DNA of 64,000 nt from Methanofollis liminatans DSM 4140 (GTDB lineage: Archaea; Halobacteriota; Methanomicrobia; Methanomicrobiales; Methanofollaceae). Below the pieces are notes generated by a model. The model was not told the origin of the DNA. It searched no databases and was given only the letters and a program-made list of their open reading frames with translations. The stretch spans positions 554,727 through 618,726 of the forward strand of contig NZ_CM001555.1 in assembly GCF_000275865.1 (NCBI RefSeq). Reading direction: 5' to 3'. Positions within the stretch are counted from its first letter, which is position 1. Each line of letters begins with the position of its first letter. Both the position numbers and the translations under genes were made by a program. Shown here piece by piece: positions 17,913 to 26,827 of the stretch.

Positions 17913-18677
17913 TTGGTCCGAAAGGGCTTGATGCGTCGTATCGACGAGATCCCGCAGATCAGGATTATGCCTGACCTGAACGTGGTGAAGATCGGCGGCC
18001 ACGGCACGATGGACTTCGGCCGCGAGGTGGTTTTTCCTCTTGTAGAGGAGATCGGCGCCCTGAAGAATGCCGGCGAGAAACTCCTCGTCGTGACCGGCGG
18101 CGGCGTGCGGGTCCGTCATATCATGGATATCGGGATCAACCTGGGCATGCCCACCGGTGTGCTTGCAGAACTCGCCGGCAAGATCAGCGAGCAGAACGCC
18201 CTGATGATGTCTCTTCTCCTCTCCCGGTATGGCGGCACGCAGGTGAAGTCCGGGGATCTCCTCGAGCTTCCCACCCTCACCTCCCTCGGCCTCCTCCCGG
18301 TGACCCATGGCACCCCGCCGTACGGGCTCTACGAGCAGCCCGCCGAGATCGGGTCGATCCCGCCGAACCGGACCGACACCGGCGCCGTCCTCATGGCCGA
18401 AGTGATGGGTGCGAAGAACTGCATCCTCGCAAAAAACGTCGACGGTCTCTTCACCGCAGACCCGTTCGCCAATCCTGATGCAGACTTCATCCCGGAGATC
18501 GCTGCGAAGGATCTCCTGGCGATGGATATGGAGGACATGGTGCTGGAGAAGAAGGCCGTCGAACTCCTCATCCACACCAAGCATATCACCGAGATCAGGG
18601 TGGTCAACGGGCATGTGCCCGGAAATATCACAAAGGCCGTCCGCGGCGATGCGGTCGGCACCCTGATCCACCGGTAA
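17913..18677 (+). CDS. Molybdenum-storage-protein-like subunit, copy 1
   Basis: Amino-acid-kinase-fold protein of at least 254 residues. It matches the Azotobacter MoSto subunits better than ordinary UMP kinases: VVKIGGHGTMD, VVTGGGVRVRHIMDIGINLG, the PPYGLYEQPAEIGSIPPNRTDTGAVL region, AKNVDGLFTADP and a VVNGHVPGNITKAVRGDAVG tail. MoSto stores polynuclear Mo/W oxide clusters inside a hexamer at the cost of ATP. Start uncertain: a TTG at 17913 has a GGGGAG site five bases upstream, but homology with copy 2 continues about 17 codons further up to an ATC where no ATG, GTG or TTG exists. About 83% identical by eye to copy 2. Automated tools may call it uridylate kinase. Confidence 0.8.
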   Translation: MVRKGLMRRIDEIPQIRIMPDLNVVKIGGHGTMDFGREVVFPLVEEIGALKNAGEKLLVVTGGGVRVRHIMDIGINLGMPTGVLAELAGKISEQNALMMSLLLSRYGGTQVKSGDLLELPTLTSLGLLPVTHGTPPYGLYEQPAEIGSIPPNRTDTGAVLMAEVMGAKNCILAKNVDGLFTADPFANPDADFIPEIAAKDLLAMDMEDMVLEKKAVELLIHTKHITEIRVVNGHVPGNITKAVRGDAVGTLIHR

Positions 18678-18704
18678 CAAGGAAAAAGCAGGGGATGTGT
18701 TTCA

Positions 18705-18718
18705 TCCCTTTTTTTTGT
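18705..18718. terminator. T-run between convergent genes
   Basis: A run of eight T residues follows the stop of storage-like copy 1 and lies just before the 3' end of the second small protein gene on the other strand. It would end the plus-strand transcript. Confidence 0.45.
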
Positions 18719-18949
18719 TCAGTCTTCTTCTTTCATCTTCCCGCGCTCTTCTTCAGGCATCGGCTCGAGCCAGACAATCTGCGCCCCGACATCGGCGGCG
18801 ATCTGCTCGATCTCGGTCTTCCTGAAGTGCGTCGCCTCGACCTTCAGGTGGGCCTCGTCTCCCTTGCCGCCGGTGACGGCCACCACCCTGAACTTGGGCT
18901 GTTTGACGCCGGCCCCGACCTTCTGCCTCTCCCGTACGTATATTTTCAT
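18719..18949 (-). CDS. 76-residue paired small protein, copy 2
   Basis: Close relative of the protein at 17542-17772 with the same length and start (MKIYVRERQKVGAGVKQPKF). The ATG at 18949 is preceded by a strong G-rich site (GGGGGGAAG). Conserved between the copies are QKVG.GVKQPKFRVVAVTGG, EATHFRK, D-VGA and LEP.PEEER, which point to the functional surface; the extreme C-terminus differs. It diverges from storage-like copy 2 with about 80 bases between starts. Family and function unknown. Confidence 0.8.
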   Translation of the reverse strand: MKIYVRERQKVGAGVKQPKFRVVAVTGGKGDEAHLKVEATHFRKTEIEQIAADVGAQIVWLEPMPEEERGKMKEED

Positions 18950-18989
18950 ACTTCCCCCCCTACCGGGCCGCTCCCGGCAGATGCACACT

Positions 18990-19011
18990 ACTATATATCT
19001 TCATATATATT
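18990..19011. promoter_or_regulatory. Divergent AT-rich promoter of the second storage unit
   Basis: ACTATATATCTTCATATATATT lies between the divergent starts at 18949 and 19028 and can supply TATA boxes for both directions. It corresponds to the ACTATATATATTTT of the first unit. Confidence 0.45.
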
Positions 19012-19027
19012 GGTTGTCTGTGGACTC

Positions 19028-19840
19028 ATGACGAAGGAACGCTTTGAACTGGACTCAGGTCTGCGGGGTGAGACCCTGGTTCGCAAGGGGCTGATGCGGC
19101 GGATCGACGATATTCCGCAGATCAGGATCATGCCCTACCTGAACGTGATCAAGTTCGGCGGTCACGGCACCATTGACTATGGAAAGGATGTGGTCTTTCC
19201 CATAGTCGAGGAGATCGGCGCCCTGAAAGGGGCGGGAGAGAAGATCCTTGTGGTGACCGGCGGCGGGGGGCGGGTGCGGCATATCATGGACATCGGGATC
19301 AACCTGGGCATGCCCACCGGCGTCCTCGCTGAACTCGCCGGCAAGATCAGCGAACAGAATGCGATCATGATGGCCGTCCTCCTCTCGAAGTACAACGGGG
19401 TCCGGATCAAGACCGATGATCTGCTCGAACTCCCCACCCTGACGGCGCTGGGGCTTCTGCCGGTGACCCATGGCACCCCCCCGTACGGGCTCTACGAGCA
19501 GCCCGCTGAGATCGGGTCGATCCCCCCGAACCGGACCGACACCGGCGCCGTCCTCATCGCCGAAGTGATGGGAGCGAAGAACTGCATCCTCGCAAAGAAT
19601 GTCGACGGCCAGTTCACCGCAGACCCGAGGACGAATCCCGAGGCCGACCTGATCCCGGAGATCACGGCAAAAGAACTCCTTCAAATGGACATGGAGGATA
19701 TGGTGCTTGAGAGAAAGGCGGTCGAACTCCTCCTCCATACCCGGCATATCAAAGAGATAAAGGTGGTCAACGGGCATGTGCCCGGCAATATCACGCGGGC
19801 CGTCCGCGGGGAGGCGGTCGGAACCGTGATCCGGGCATAA
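19028..19840 (+). CDS. Molybdenum-storage-protein-like subunit, copy 2
   Basis: Second tandem copy, 270 residues, with a clear ATG start (MTKERFELDSGLRGETLVRK). MoSto alpha and beta subunits are each about 270 residues, so the length fits. Motifs are as in copy 1: IKFGGHGTID, VVTGGGGRVRHIMDIG, PPNRTDTGAVLIAEVMGAKN, AKNVDGQFTADP, NGHVPGNITRAVRGEAVG. One notable difference is a glycine for valine in the nucleotide loop (TGGGG versus TGGGV). Two similar but distinct subunits suggest a heteromeric cage like MosA/MosB. Alternatives are a divergent nucleotide kinase; the context of Mo/W transporters favours storage. Confidence 0.82.
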   Translation: MTKERFELDSGLRGETLVRKGLMRRIDDIPQIRIMPYLNVIKFGGHGTIDYGKDVVFPIVEEIGALKGAGEKILVVTGGGGRVRHIMDIGINLGMPTGVLAELAGKISEQNAIMMAVLLSKYNGVRIKTDDLLELPTLTALGLLPVTHGTPPYGLYEQPAEIGSIPPNRTDTGAVLIAEVMGAKNCILAKNVDGQFTADPRTNPEADLIPEITAKELLQMDMEDMVLERKAVELLLHTRHIKEIKVVNGHVPGNITRAVRGEAVGTVIRA

Positions 19841-19935
19841 TCTTTCCTGTATCTTTTTGCCGGGTGTGAATGTCCGGCAGAATCCGCCCCTCTGGCTGTC
19901 CCGTATTCGGCTGCGTGGCGATGCGATCCCGGGCT

Positions 19936-21309
19936 TCACCACTCCTGATCTTTTTTCGCCATCCGTGCGCACTGTTCGAGATACTCCAGGTATGCCGCCC
20001 TGAAGGCCGCAGGAGTGATCGCCCCGGCGCCGTGCCCCCGCAGCACCATGATCCGGTCGGCGCGGGCGATCAGGGGGTCCAGCGAGGAGGTGGCGACGAT
20101 GCAGGCGGTGCTTCCAAGCGCTTCCGGCCGTTCGGCCAGGATCTCCGCCAGAGGTGTTACATCCTCCTCCTGGAGGGTGCTCCTGACCAGCAGGTTTGCC
20201 GCCGCCCGGTCCTCGTCGATGAGCAGGAGCGGCGCCTCCTCCCGCACGGCCGTCCCCACCTGCACGGCCATCGTCATCGAACCGCTCCCCTGCCCGAAGG
20301 CCGCCTTCGGCGTCCCGGTCATGCCCGGCGGGAGGCTTCCAAAAAAGAGGCTCACGTCCGCGCCGTTGAGGTGCTGCCCGCCCGCCTCGGCCGTGCGTGC
20401 GCCCCTGACCGTGACGATCAGCTCGCGGCCGTCGCCTGCGGCATGGTCGTCCTCGCCGGCGCGGATGGCGTTGAGGAGGGTGGTCTTTCCCTGCGCGTTC
20501 GAGCCCGCGACGGCGAACACCTCGCGCCGCCTGATCCCGAGGCCCGTGACCGCCCTGTCGCTTGCCGGGAGCTCGACCTCGGTCGGCCCGATCTCTTCAG
20601 GGCAGTGAAAGGGGATGTGCACGCCCTCTTTCGGCCCGGCCACGCGGTGGTGCTGGCGGAAGCGGGTGTACGATCGTGCCGGGAGCGTGCCGTCGCCGAT
20701 AAAGCAGACGAGCCCCATCGAGGGCAGGCGTGCTCTGAGGAGTTTCTGGTCGAGGGAGAGTGTTGCGGCGGCGGCAAGGTCGCGTGCGGGAAGGCGGCGC
20801 ATCACCTCCTCGATCCCTTCGGCGAGGGCCGCCACCTTTTCCCCGACAGTTCGAGGCGCCCCGCCCCCGGGCGGGCCAGGATAGGGGACGGCGCCCCTGA
20901 CGGTGCAGTGCAGGCCGTCGGACAGGAAGATGTTCTCCTCGTCCGGCTTCCAGAGGTCAGACCCGACGGCGGCGTCCGAGTGTACCAGGGTGACCGGCTC
21001 GATCCCGGCCGCATAGCGCGCCGGCCGTTCGGTGTCGAGGCCGCCGAGGGGGCGCAGGCGCGTATCGGCCCCGGCCGCCCGCTTCACCGCCTCGATGATC
21101 GCCCAGACTGCACCGTCCGCGCCCCCGGGTTCGATCCCGCCGGGCAGGGGGCGCGGGACGAGGAGGGGCATGGCGAACTGGAGGGAGGTGCCGTCAGGGG
21201 AGCGGACACAGTAGGCGTTTGTGCCCTCCCTGATGCGCCGGCGGTCCACGGCCTCGCCCGCGCCTTCCACGACCAGCCCGGTCGCCCCCATCCAGCCCTC
21301 GCCGCCCAT
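19936..21309 (-). CDS. Predicted ATPase of the ABC class
   Basis: A 457-residue protein of the 'predicted ATPase of the ABC class' family (Pfam ABC_ATPase). The family's order is visible: FIGDGTLPARSY in the middle, a P-loop AGSNAQGKTTLLNAI, then GRELIVTVRGARTAEAGG, a Gly/Ser segment GQGSGSMTMAVQVG and Walker B LLLIDEDRAAANLLVR. There is no transporter partner. The start at 21309 (MGGEGWMGATG) gives a sensible N-terminus; the frame is open to 21585 but that would overlap the divergent MBL gene. Biological role unknown. Confidence 0.85.
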   Translation of the reverse strand: MGGEGWMGATGLVVEGAGEAVDRRRIREGTNAYCVRSPDGTSLQFAMPLLVPRPLPGGIEPGGADGAVWAIIEAVKRAAGADTRLRPLGGLDTERPARYAAGIEPVTLVHSDAAVGSDLWKPDEENIFLSDGLHCTVRGAVPYPGPPGGGAPRTVGEKVAALAEGIEEVMRRLPARDLAAAATLSLDQKLLRARLPSMGLVCFIGDGTLPARSYTRFRQHHRVAGPKEGVHIPFHCPEEIGPTEVELPASDRAVTGLGIRRREVFAVAGSNAQGKTTLLNAIRAGEDDHAAGDGRELIVTVRGARTAEAGGQHLNGADVSLFFGSLPPGMTGTPKAAFGQGSGSMTMAVQVGTAVREEAPLLLIDEDRAAANLLVRSTLQEEDVTPLAEILAERPEALGSTACIVATSSLDPLIARADRIMVLRGHGAGAITPAAFRAAYLEYLEQCARMAKKDQEW

Positions 21310-21402
21310 CAATGATCTCTTCCTGCCCTGCCGACTAATTTCTATCGATCTCGCCGGTGCGACACGAACCATGAATACCGGGTAACCCCAAACCTCTCTG
21401 CA

Positions 21403-22176
21403 ATGAAGATCACCAGCCTTGCGAGCGGGAGCAAGGGCAACTGCATCTATGTCGAAGGGGATGAGGGGGCGCTCCTCATCGACGCCGGACTCACGGCAAA
21501 GGAGATAAAAAAACGCCTCTCGGACGCCGGTTGCGACGAAGGCCGCATCAGGGGGATCCTGGTCACCCACGAGCACATCGACCACATCAGGGGCGTCGAC
21601 GTCCTGGCCCGCCGTCTCGGCGTCCCGGTCGTCGGGACCGCCGGGACACTGGGGGCGTTTTCTTCGGCCCGCACCTCTTCAAAGCCGGTGGACCTGATCC
21701 GCGCCTTTCCCGGGGATGCGCTGGACCTCGGCGGCTTCTCGATCACGCCCTTCCTGACCGCCCACGACGCCGCCGAGCCCTGCGGCTACCGGCTCGCGGA
21801 CGGAGACGTCAGCCTCGGGTGCTGCCTGGACACCGGCATCGTCACCCCGGGAATCGAGCGGGTGCTCGCCCGCTGCGACGCCGTCGTCCTCGAGAGCAAC
21901 CACTGCCCGCAGATGCTGGAGGAGGGGCCCTATCCGGAGTTTCTCAAAAAACGGATCCGCTCGAAGCACGGCCACCTCTCCAACGCCGCCGCCGCCACCT
22001 GCCTGAAGGACATCGGCGGGGGCCTCACGGCCGTCATCCTCGCCCACCTCTCCGAGGTGAACAACACCCGGGATAAGGCGCTTCACTCTGCAGAGGACGG
22101 CCTCGGCCTCTTCCTCGACGGCATCGACCTCGTCGTCGGCGTCCAGGACCGGATCTCGGCAACGGTGAGGATCTGA
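21403..22176 (+). CDS. MBL-fold metallo-hydrolase (YycJ/WalJ-like)
   Basis: A 257-residue metallo-beta-lactamase-fold hydrolase. It opens with [18 protein letters not shown], a family hallmark, and has the zinc motif [10 protein letters not shown] (residues about 52-61) plus a later LESNHCPQM. Relatives in bacteria (YycJ/WalJ) are thought to act as exonucleases. It is followed one base later by the DNA ligase, an arrangement that fits a role in DNA processing, although that is inferred. Confidence 0.88.
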   Translation: MKITSLASGSKGNCIYVEGDEGALLIDAGLTAKEIKKRLSDAGCDEGRIRGILVTHEHIDHIRGVDVLARRLGVPVVGTAGTLGAFSSARTSSKPVDLIRAFPGDALDLGGFSITPFLTAHDAAEPCGYRLADGDVSLGCCLDTGIVTPGIERVLARCDAVVLESNHCPQMLEEGPYPEFLKKRIRSKHGHLSNAAAATCLKDIGGGLTAVILAHLSEVNNTRDKALHSAEDGLGLFLDGIDLVVGVQDRISATVRI

Positions 22177-22177
22177 T

Positions 22178-23815
22178 ATGGATTTTGCTGAGTTTTCCCT
22201 GATCTGCGAGCGTATCGAGGGGATCAGCGGGCGGCTCGAGATGATCGAGATCGTCGCCTCCGTCCTTCCCCACCTCTTAGAAGACGAGCTTCCGGTCTTC
22301 GTCAGGTTCGTGATGGGTAGGGTCTTCCCTGACTGGAGCCCGTTGAAACTCGGGATCGGGCCGAACCTGCTGTACGAGGCGGTCGGGTATGTTGCCGGCA
22401 GGAAGAAGGCGGCGGTGGTCGCCGCCGTCAACGAGACCGGGGACGTAGGCCTCGCCGTCGAGCGTCTGCTGGCGACGAAATCCCAGACCTCTTTCTTCTC
22501 TGAAGCGCTGACGCTCACCGGCGTCTACGCGGACTGTACGCGGATCGCCACGACCGACGGCAGCCGTTCGCAGCGGGAGAAACTCAGGGTCATCGAGGGG
22601 CTGCTCGGGAACGCCGGGGCGCTCGAAGGGCGCTACCTCTCCCGTCTCCTCCTTGAAGAGCTGCGCATCGGCGTCGGAGAAGGGAATGTCAGGGACGCCG
22701 TCGCCCGCGCCTTTGCCGTGGACGCATCCCTGGTCGCCCACGCCCACCAGGCCTTGAACGACCTCGGCGAGGTCGCCCTCCTTGCCCGGCAGGGAGAAGA
22801 GGCGTTGCGTGCGGTGCGGATCGAGCCCTTCCGCCCGGTGAAGATGATGCTCGCCCAGCAGGGGACGATCGGCGAGATGGTGGCCGATCACGGGGCCGTG
22901 GCCGTCGAGTACAAGTACGACGGCACCCGCTTCCAGTTCCACAAGGTCGGAAAGGAGTGCAGGATGTACTCCAGAAAACTCGAGGACGTGACCGGGGCGG
23001 TCCCCGACGTCATCGAGGCCCTGGACCGGGCGATCCCGCACGACGTGATCGTTGACGGCGAGGTGATCGCCGTGAAAGACGGCCGCCCGCGCCCGTTCCA
23101 GTTCGTTCTCCAGCGTTTTCGGCGGAAACACGAGGTCGAAGAGGCGATCGGAAGGGTCGACCTCGTCCCGCATCTCTTCGACATCCTGTACCTCGACGGC
23201 GATACCATCATCGACCGGCCCTTCTTCGAGCGCCGGAAGATCCTTGAAGGCACGGCATCGGCATACCTCGCCCCGCAGTGGGTGAGCGACGACGTCTCCC
23301 GCCTGGAGGAGATCTATGCCGACGCCCTGGACGCCGGGCATGAGGGCGTGATGCTCAAGACGCTCGACGCCGCCTATACGCCTGGCGTGCGGGGAAAGAA
23401 CTGGATCAAGATCAAGCCGGCCGTCGACACCCTTGACCTGGCCGTCATCGGGGCCGAGTGGGGTGAGGGCCGCCGCGCCCGCCTCTTCGGCTCGTTCCTG
23501 CTCGCATGCCAGCAGGAGGGAGAACTCCTCCCGGTCGGCAAGGTGGCGACCGGCCTTTCAGACGAAGACCTGGCGGCGATATACGACCTCCTCAAAGACC
23601 TTGTCATCGCCGAGAAGGGCAAGGAGGTTGTCCTCGAACCAGTGGTCGTCTTTGAGGTCGGGTATGCCGAGGTCCAGAAGAGCCCGACCTATGCGAGCGG
23701 CTATGCCCTCAGGTTCCCGCGGTTTGTCAGGGTCAGGGAGGACAAGGGTGTGGACGAAGTGGAGACGGTGGACGGGATGCTGGAGCGCTACGAGCGCCAG
23801 CTCAAATTCGTATGA
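22178..23815 (+). CDS. lig: ATP-dependent DNA ligase
   Basis: Replicative archaeal DNA ligase I, 545 residues, close to the usual 550-560. The adenylation lysine is K246 in [13 protein letters not shown] (motif I). Motif III ([12 protein letters not shown]), motif IV ([10 protein letters not shown]) and motif V (NWIKIKP) follow in order, and the C-terminal OB-fold contains [14 protein letters not shown]. The N-terminal 200 residues are the DNA-binding domain. It joins Okazaki fragments. The last 14 bases overlap the convergent membrane protein gene. Confidence 0.97.
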   Translation: MDFAEFSLICERIEGISGRLEMIEIVASVLPHLLEDELPVFVRFVMGRVFPDWSPLKLGIGPNLLYEAVGYVAGRKKAAVVAAVNETGDVGLAVERLLATKSQTSFFSEALTLTGVYADCTRIATTDGSRSQREKLRVIEGLLGNAGALEGRYLSRLLLEELRIGVGEGNVRDAVARAFAVDASLVAHAHQALNDLGEVALLARQGEEALRAVRIEPFRPVKMMLAQQGTIGEMVADHGAVAVEYKYDGTRFQFHKVGKECRMYSRKLEDVTGAVPDVIEALDRAIPHDVIVDGEVIAVKDGRPRPFQFVLQRFRRKHEVEEAIGRVDLVPHLFDILYLDGDTIIDRPFFERRKILEGTASAYLAPQWVSDDVSRLEEIYADALDAGHEGVMLKTLDAAYTPGVRGKNWIKIKPAVDTLDLAVIGAEWGEGRRARLFGSFLLACQQEGELLPVGKVATGLSDEDLAAIYDLLKDLVIAEKGKEVVLEPVVVFEVGYAEVQKSPTYASGYALRFPRFVRVREDKGVDEVETVDGMLERYERQLKFV

Positions 23816-24590
23816 CCCGGTAGTGCTGTCTGCTGATGTCCCCGTCCACGTATGCGTAATATTCCGAGCCGAAGCCCTCCACGTTGGTGAAGGTGACCTC
23901 GCCGTTGAAATTGGTGTATTTTGTGTGGAACCGCACGCCGTCCCTGTGCTTGAGGACCACCTTTACATCGGCTGATGGTTCCCTGCTCTGCCTGTCCTCT
24001 ACCCTGAATGAGAGGACCGGGTTTAATGGTTCGTCCGGTCTGTCGGCGGCGTTCTTCTTGACAGAGCCGCTCCCGGTCGGCATCGCCACCTCGGACTGTC
24101 TGACGTAGCCCCCGAAATTCACCAGGAGAATGGACCCGAGAAGGAAAAATGCAGTCCCTGCCGCCCCGAAAAGAAGGATCCCGGTGGTCATCGAGAGGCG
24201 CAGCGCCGGAAGGTACAGCGGGATCGTATCGGTGATGAGGTACAGGAAAAAGCCCTCTGTCCATGCAAAGAGCGTCAGACCCATAAATTGGGTGAGGAGC
24301 ACCATGACGATGAAGATCAGGCACAGGCTTCCCAGCGCGACCGATCCGATGCCGGCGAGCATGCCGGCGATCCGTACGATCGGCGACCTTCCGATGAATT
24401 TTTTCTCCCTTTTGACGACATGGTACAGGACGACGGCGAAGATGTTGAAGTAGAGGATCCCGCCGATAAAGAGGAGGAAGAGGTCGATGGTGGAGACGCT
24501 CTGCCCTGTCGGCATGGCCGTGGAATTTGCTGCGGAGACCGCGGGCATGAGCAGGCTGAATATGAGGAGTGCAATCCCCGCAATGCGCAT
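23802..24590 (-). CDS. Membrane protein with C-terminal soluble domain, unknown
   Basis: A 262-residue protein starting with a signal-like segment ([20 protein letters not shown]) followed by about three to four transmembrane helices (for example [19 protein letters not shown] and [15 protein letters not shown]). The last 75 residues form a soluble beta-rich domain ([32 protein letters not shown]) that resembles a carboxypeptidase-regulatory or Ig-like fold. No enzyme motif is seen. It is convergent with the ligase gene. Confidence 0.75.
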   Translation of the reverse strand: MRIAGIALLIFSLLMPAVSAANSTAMPTGQSVSTIDLFLLFIGGILYFNIFAVVLYHVVKREKKFIGRSPIVRIAGMLAGIGSVALGSLCLIFIVMVLLTQFMGLTLFAWTEGFFLYLITDTIPLYLPALRLSMTTGILLFGAAGTAFFLLGSILLVNFGGYVRQSEVAMPTGSGSVKKNAADRPDEPLNPVLSFRVEDRQSREPSADVKVVLKHRDGVRFHTKYTNFNGEVTFTNVEGFGSEYYAYVDGDISRQHYRVIRI

Positions 24591-24643
24591 ATTTTTTCTT
24601 CACCCTGAAAACTGATATTTTTTATCTTTTCGACTCCAGCCGG

Positions 24644-25792
24644 TTAAAAATCAAAAAGCGTTTTCTGGGTGATCATTTCTGGAATCAGTCTGCTCTTCTG
24701 CCGCCATCCGCGCTGCCCGATGGCGGCGTCGGTCAGGGCCATTGCTGCATCCAGGTTTTCGCACCGCACCGGTCCGTTCTGCATTGCCGTCCTGGTGGCC
24801 TCCCTGATCACCCATGAACCGAGCGGAGCCCAGTAGTCGCTGCCCGCGTACCGAACGACCACAGCGCGCCCCGACCTCCCGGTCCTTGAAAGGTATTCGG
24901 CGACGGCCAGACGCGCCGCATAATACGCCCCTGCGATCGGGGAGTAGCCCTGCTTTTTGAGCCCCTCCCCGTCGGCGACGATGCTCTCCTCCTCCCCTGC
25001 CCAGAGGGACCGGCGCCCCCAGATCTCGATCATCTCGAACCGCCAGTCGCCCGGCACCAGGATCACCGCCATCGTGTTCCCGTAGAGCGTGGCGGTGAAG
25101 AACTCCACCTCGCCGAGGGGAGAAAAGCGGCGGATCTGGTCTTTCAGCCCATTGCCGACGGTATCGTCCACTGCCGTGATCGCCCACCTGGTCGGGACGA
25201 TCCGCCGTTTTTTTCCGAGGAGCCCGGCGCTCATCAGCTGCGAGATCTGGTAGACGTCGACCCCCTCGGTGCCGAGGGCCGTGCAGGCGGCGGTCGCGGG
25301 AAGGTCGGTGTCAGAGGTGATCCGGTCGACGCTCCGACTGACGCGGGCGTTGTCGATCAGGTCGAGTTTCTTGATGCTGCCGGAGAGCCCGACCGGCGTG
25401 ATGGTGCCGTCGAACCTGAGGTCGAAACTTACCGGACGCTCGAAGGCCGCTTCGACGTCGAGGGGCGTGGACGAGAGGGCGATCTCCTGGATCTCTCCTC
25501 TGACCACCTCGACACCGGCCGAACCCCTGATCGTCTGCGCCCTGATCCCGACGATATCCTCGATTGAGAGCCCCTGTGCCACCCAGACCCGTGGGGCGTC
25601 CGGGTCGGCGGTCATCAGGGGGCCGGCCGAGACGGCAGGGTAACCGTAACTCCCCACGAAGACGGAGGGGGCCCTGCCCATGTAACTGGCGCCCCGGGCG
25701 GCGGTGCGCACCTGGGCGTGGAACCTGTTCATGATCGGGCATTTCGGGAGCCCGCAGAGGAGTTTTCCCTTGCATTCGGCACACTGCATCAT
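24644..25792 (-). CDS. nreA: DNA repair protein NreA with C-terminal PIP box
   Basis: A 382-residue archaeal Nre family protein. The N-terminal zinc-type motif CAECKGKLLCGLPKCPIM is followed by the Nre domains (YMGRAPSVFVGSYGYP and LIDNARVSRSVDRI). The last seven residues QKTLFDF are a textbook PCNA-interacting peptide, indicating recruitment to the sliding clamp. NreA in haloarchaea takes part in UV and DNA damage repair. It is six bases downstream of the DUF2117 gene on the same strand. Confidence 0.93.
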   Translation of the reverse strand: MMQCAECKGKLLCGLPKCPIMNRFHAQVRTAARGASYMGRAPSVFVGSYGYPAVSAGPLMTADPDAPRVWVAQGLSIEDIVGIRAQTIRGSAGVEVVRGEIQEIALSSTPLDVEAAFERPVSFDLRFDGTITPVGLSGSIKKLDLIDNARVSRSVDRITSDTDLPATAACTALGTEGVDVYQISQLMSAGLLGKKRRIVPTRWAITAVDDTVGNGLKDQIRRFSPLGEVEFFTATLYGNTMAVILVPGDWRFEMIEIWGRRSLWAGEEESIVADGEGLKKQGYSPIAGAYYAARLAVAEYLSRTGRSGRAVVVRYAGSDYWAPLGSWVIREATRTAMQNGPVRCENLDAAMALTDAAIGQRGWRQKSRLIPEMITQKTLFDF

Positions 25793-25798
25793 GGTTCT

Positions 25799-26827
25799 TC
25801 ACCTGAGATCGAGGGCAGGACGGACCGAATTTCCCATCGTCTCCAGTACGTTATCGACCCAGCAGGACCAATCCGTCTCCCGGTCTGGAATCATCCCCGC
25901 GATCGTGAGGCCGATCTCGTCGTCTCGCCCGGCGATCGCCTCCAGGACGAGTGATCCCGGGGGAAAGGTCCCGCCAACCACACCGTCGGGGTCTCCGTCG
26001 GTGACGCCCAGGACCGGGATGCCGAGGTGGCCGGCGATATGCCCGGCGACGGTGGTGGTGTCGTCGCCGATCGCCAGGACGCCGCAGGTGGCCGGTGTCA
26101 CCAGGTCATAGAAGCGGTGGGCGCAGTGGTCGAGGAGGACGACCCTGCCGCTCTTTCCCGGGACGGTCACCTGCGCCGGGGCCTTCTGCCTGATATGGCC
26201 GCTCTTGCACCATGCGGCGGCGAGATCGATCCGGCCGGTCCGGTGGAGTTTTTCGAGGCCGTGGGGCTTGACGTCGAGCCCTGATACTGCCTCGACCTCT
26301 CCTCCGGCATCGCGGAGGAGGACCTCTGCCGCCGTCGCCCTGCCGATCACGATCCCGTTCACGCAGACCGGTTCGCCGGGCAGGCACCCGCGGATCGTCC
26401 GGACAGCCTCGCGGGGCCGGGCTGCCGCCGTGGCCGTGACCCTGTCGTAGCCGAGCGCCCGGGCCAGGTCTCCGGCAAGCGCCCGATCGCCGCCGTTCCA
26501 GCAGAAAACCGTTTCAGAGGAGCATTCGACATGGACCGGGCCACCCTTTAGCCTCCCGGCCACGATCTCGCCGAAGACCATTCCCGACTCGGGCGTCTTC
26601 CCCCGGTTGAGGAGGAAGGCGGGCCCGGTGAGGTGGGCGAAGACCATGCTCGGGGGGACGCCGCAATATTCGCAGGCGACCCCCGACTCTTCGGCTGCGG
26701 TCCGTCCCATCACTCCCGAGACAAGGACCCGGCACGGTCCGAGAGCATCCAGCAGGCGACCTACGTCTCCCCTGTCGAAGGGTTCGGGGCCGTGGACGAC
26801 CATGACGGGCCTGTCACCTGATATCAT
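25799..26827 (-). CDS. DUF2117-type methanogen protein
   Basis: A 342-residue protein similar to the DUF2117 family found in methanogens. It opens MISGDRPVMVVHGPEPFDRGD, contains ECSSETVFCWNGGDRALAGD, and ends with a nucleotide-binding-like segment (GVLAIGDDTTTVAGHIAGHLG, residues about 245-265). A start at 26938 would be possible, but 26827 overlaps the upstream gene by only 14 bases and gives the conserved N-terminus. Function unknown. It is part of a run of three tightly packed minus-strand genes ending with nreA. Confidence 0.75.
   Translation of the reverse strand: MISGDRPVMVVHGPEPFDRGDVGRLLDALGPCRVLVSGVMGRTAAEESGVACEYCGVPPSMVFAHLTGPAFLLNRGKTPESGMVFGEIVAGRLKGGPVHVECSSETVFCWNGGDRALAGDLARALGYDRVTATAAARPREAVRTIRGCLPGEPVCVNGIVIGRATAAEVLLRDAGGEVEAVSGLDVKPHGLEKLHRTGRIDLAAAWCKSGHIRQKAPAQVTVPGKSGRVVLLDHCAHRFYDLVTPATCGVLAIGDDTTTVAGHIAGHLGIPVLGVTDGDPDGVVGGTFPPGSLVLEAIAGRDDEIGLTIAGMIPDRETDWSCWVDNVLETMGNSVRPALDLR

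Noticed and set aside
17913..19840. Calling the two storage-like genes uridylate kinases
   Set aside because: The PPNRTDTGAVL and NGHVPGNIT motifs, the length and the Mo/W context match MoSto subunits better than UMP kinase.
19870..21315. 481-codon plus-strand ORF opposite the ABC-class ATPase
   Set aside because: Shadow of the ATPase, whose P-loop and Walker B are unmistakable on the minus strand.
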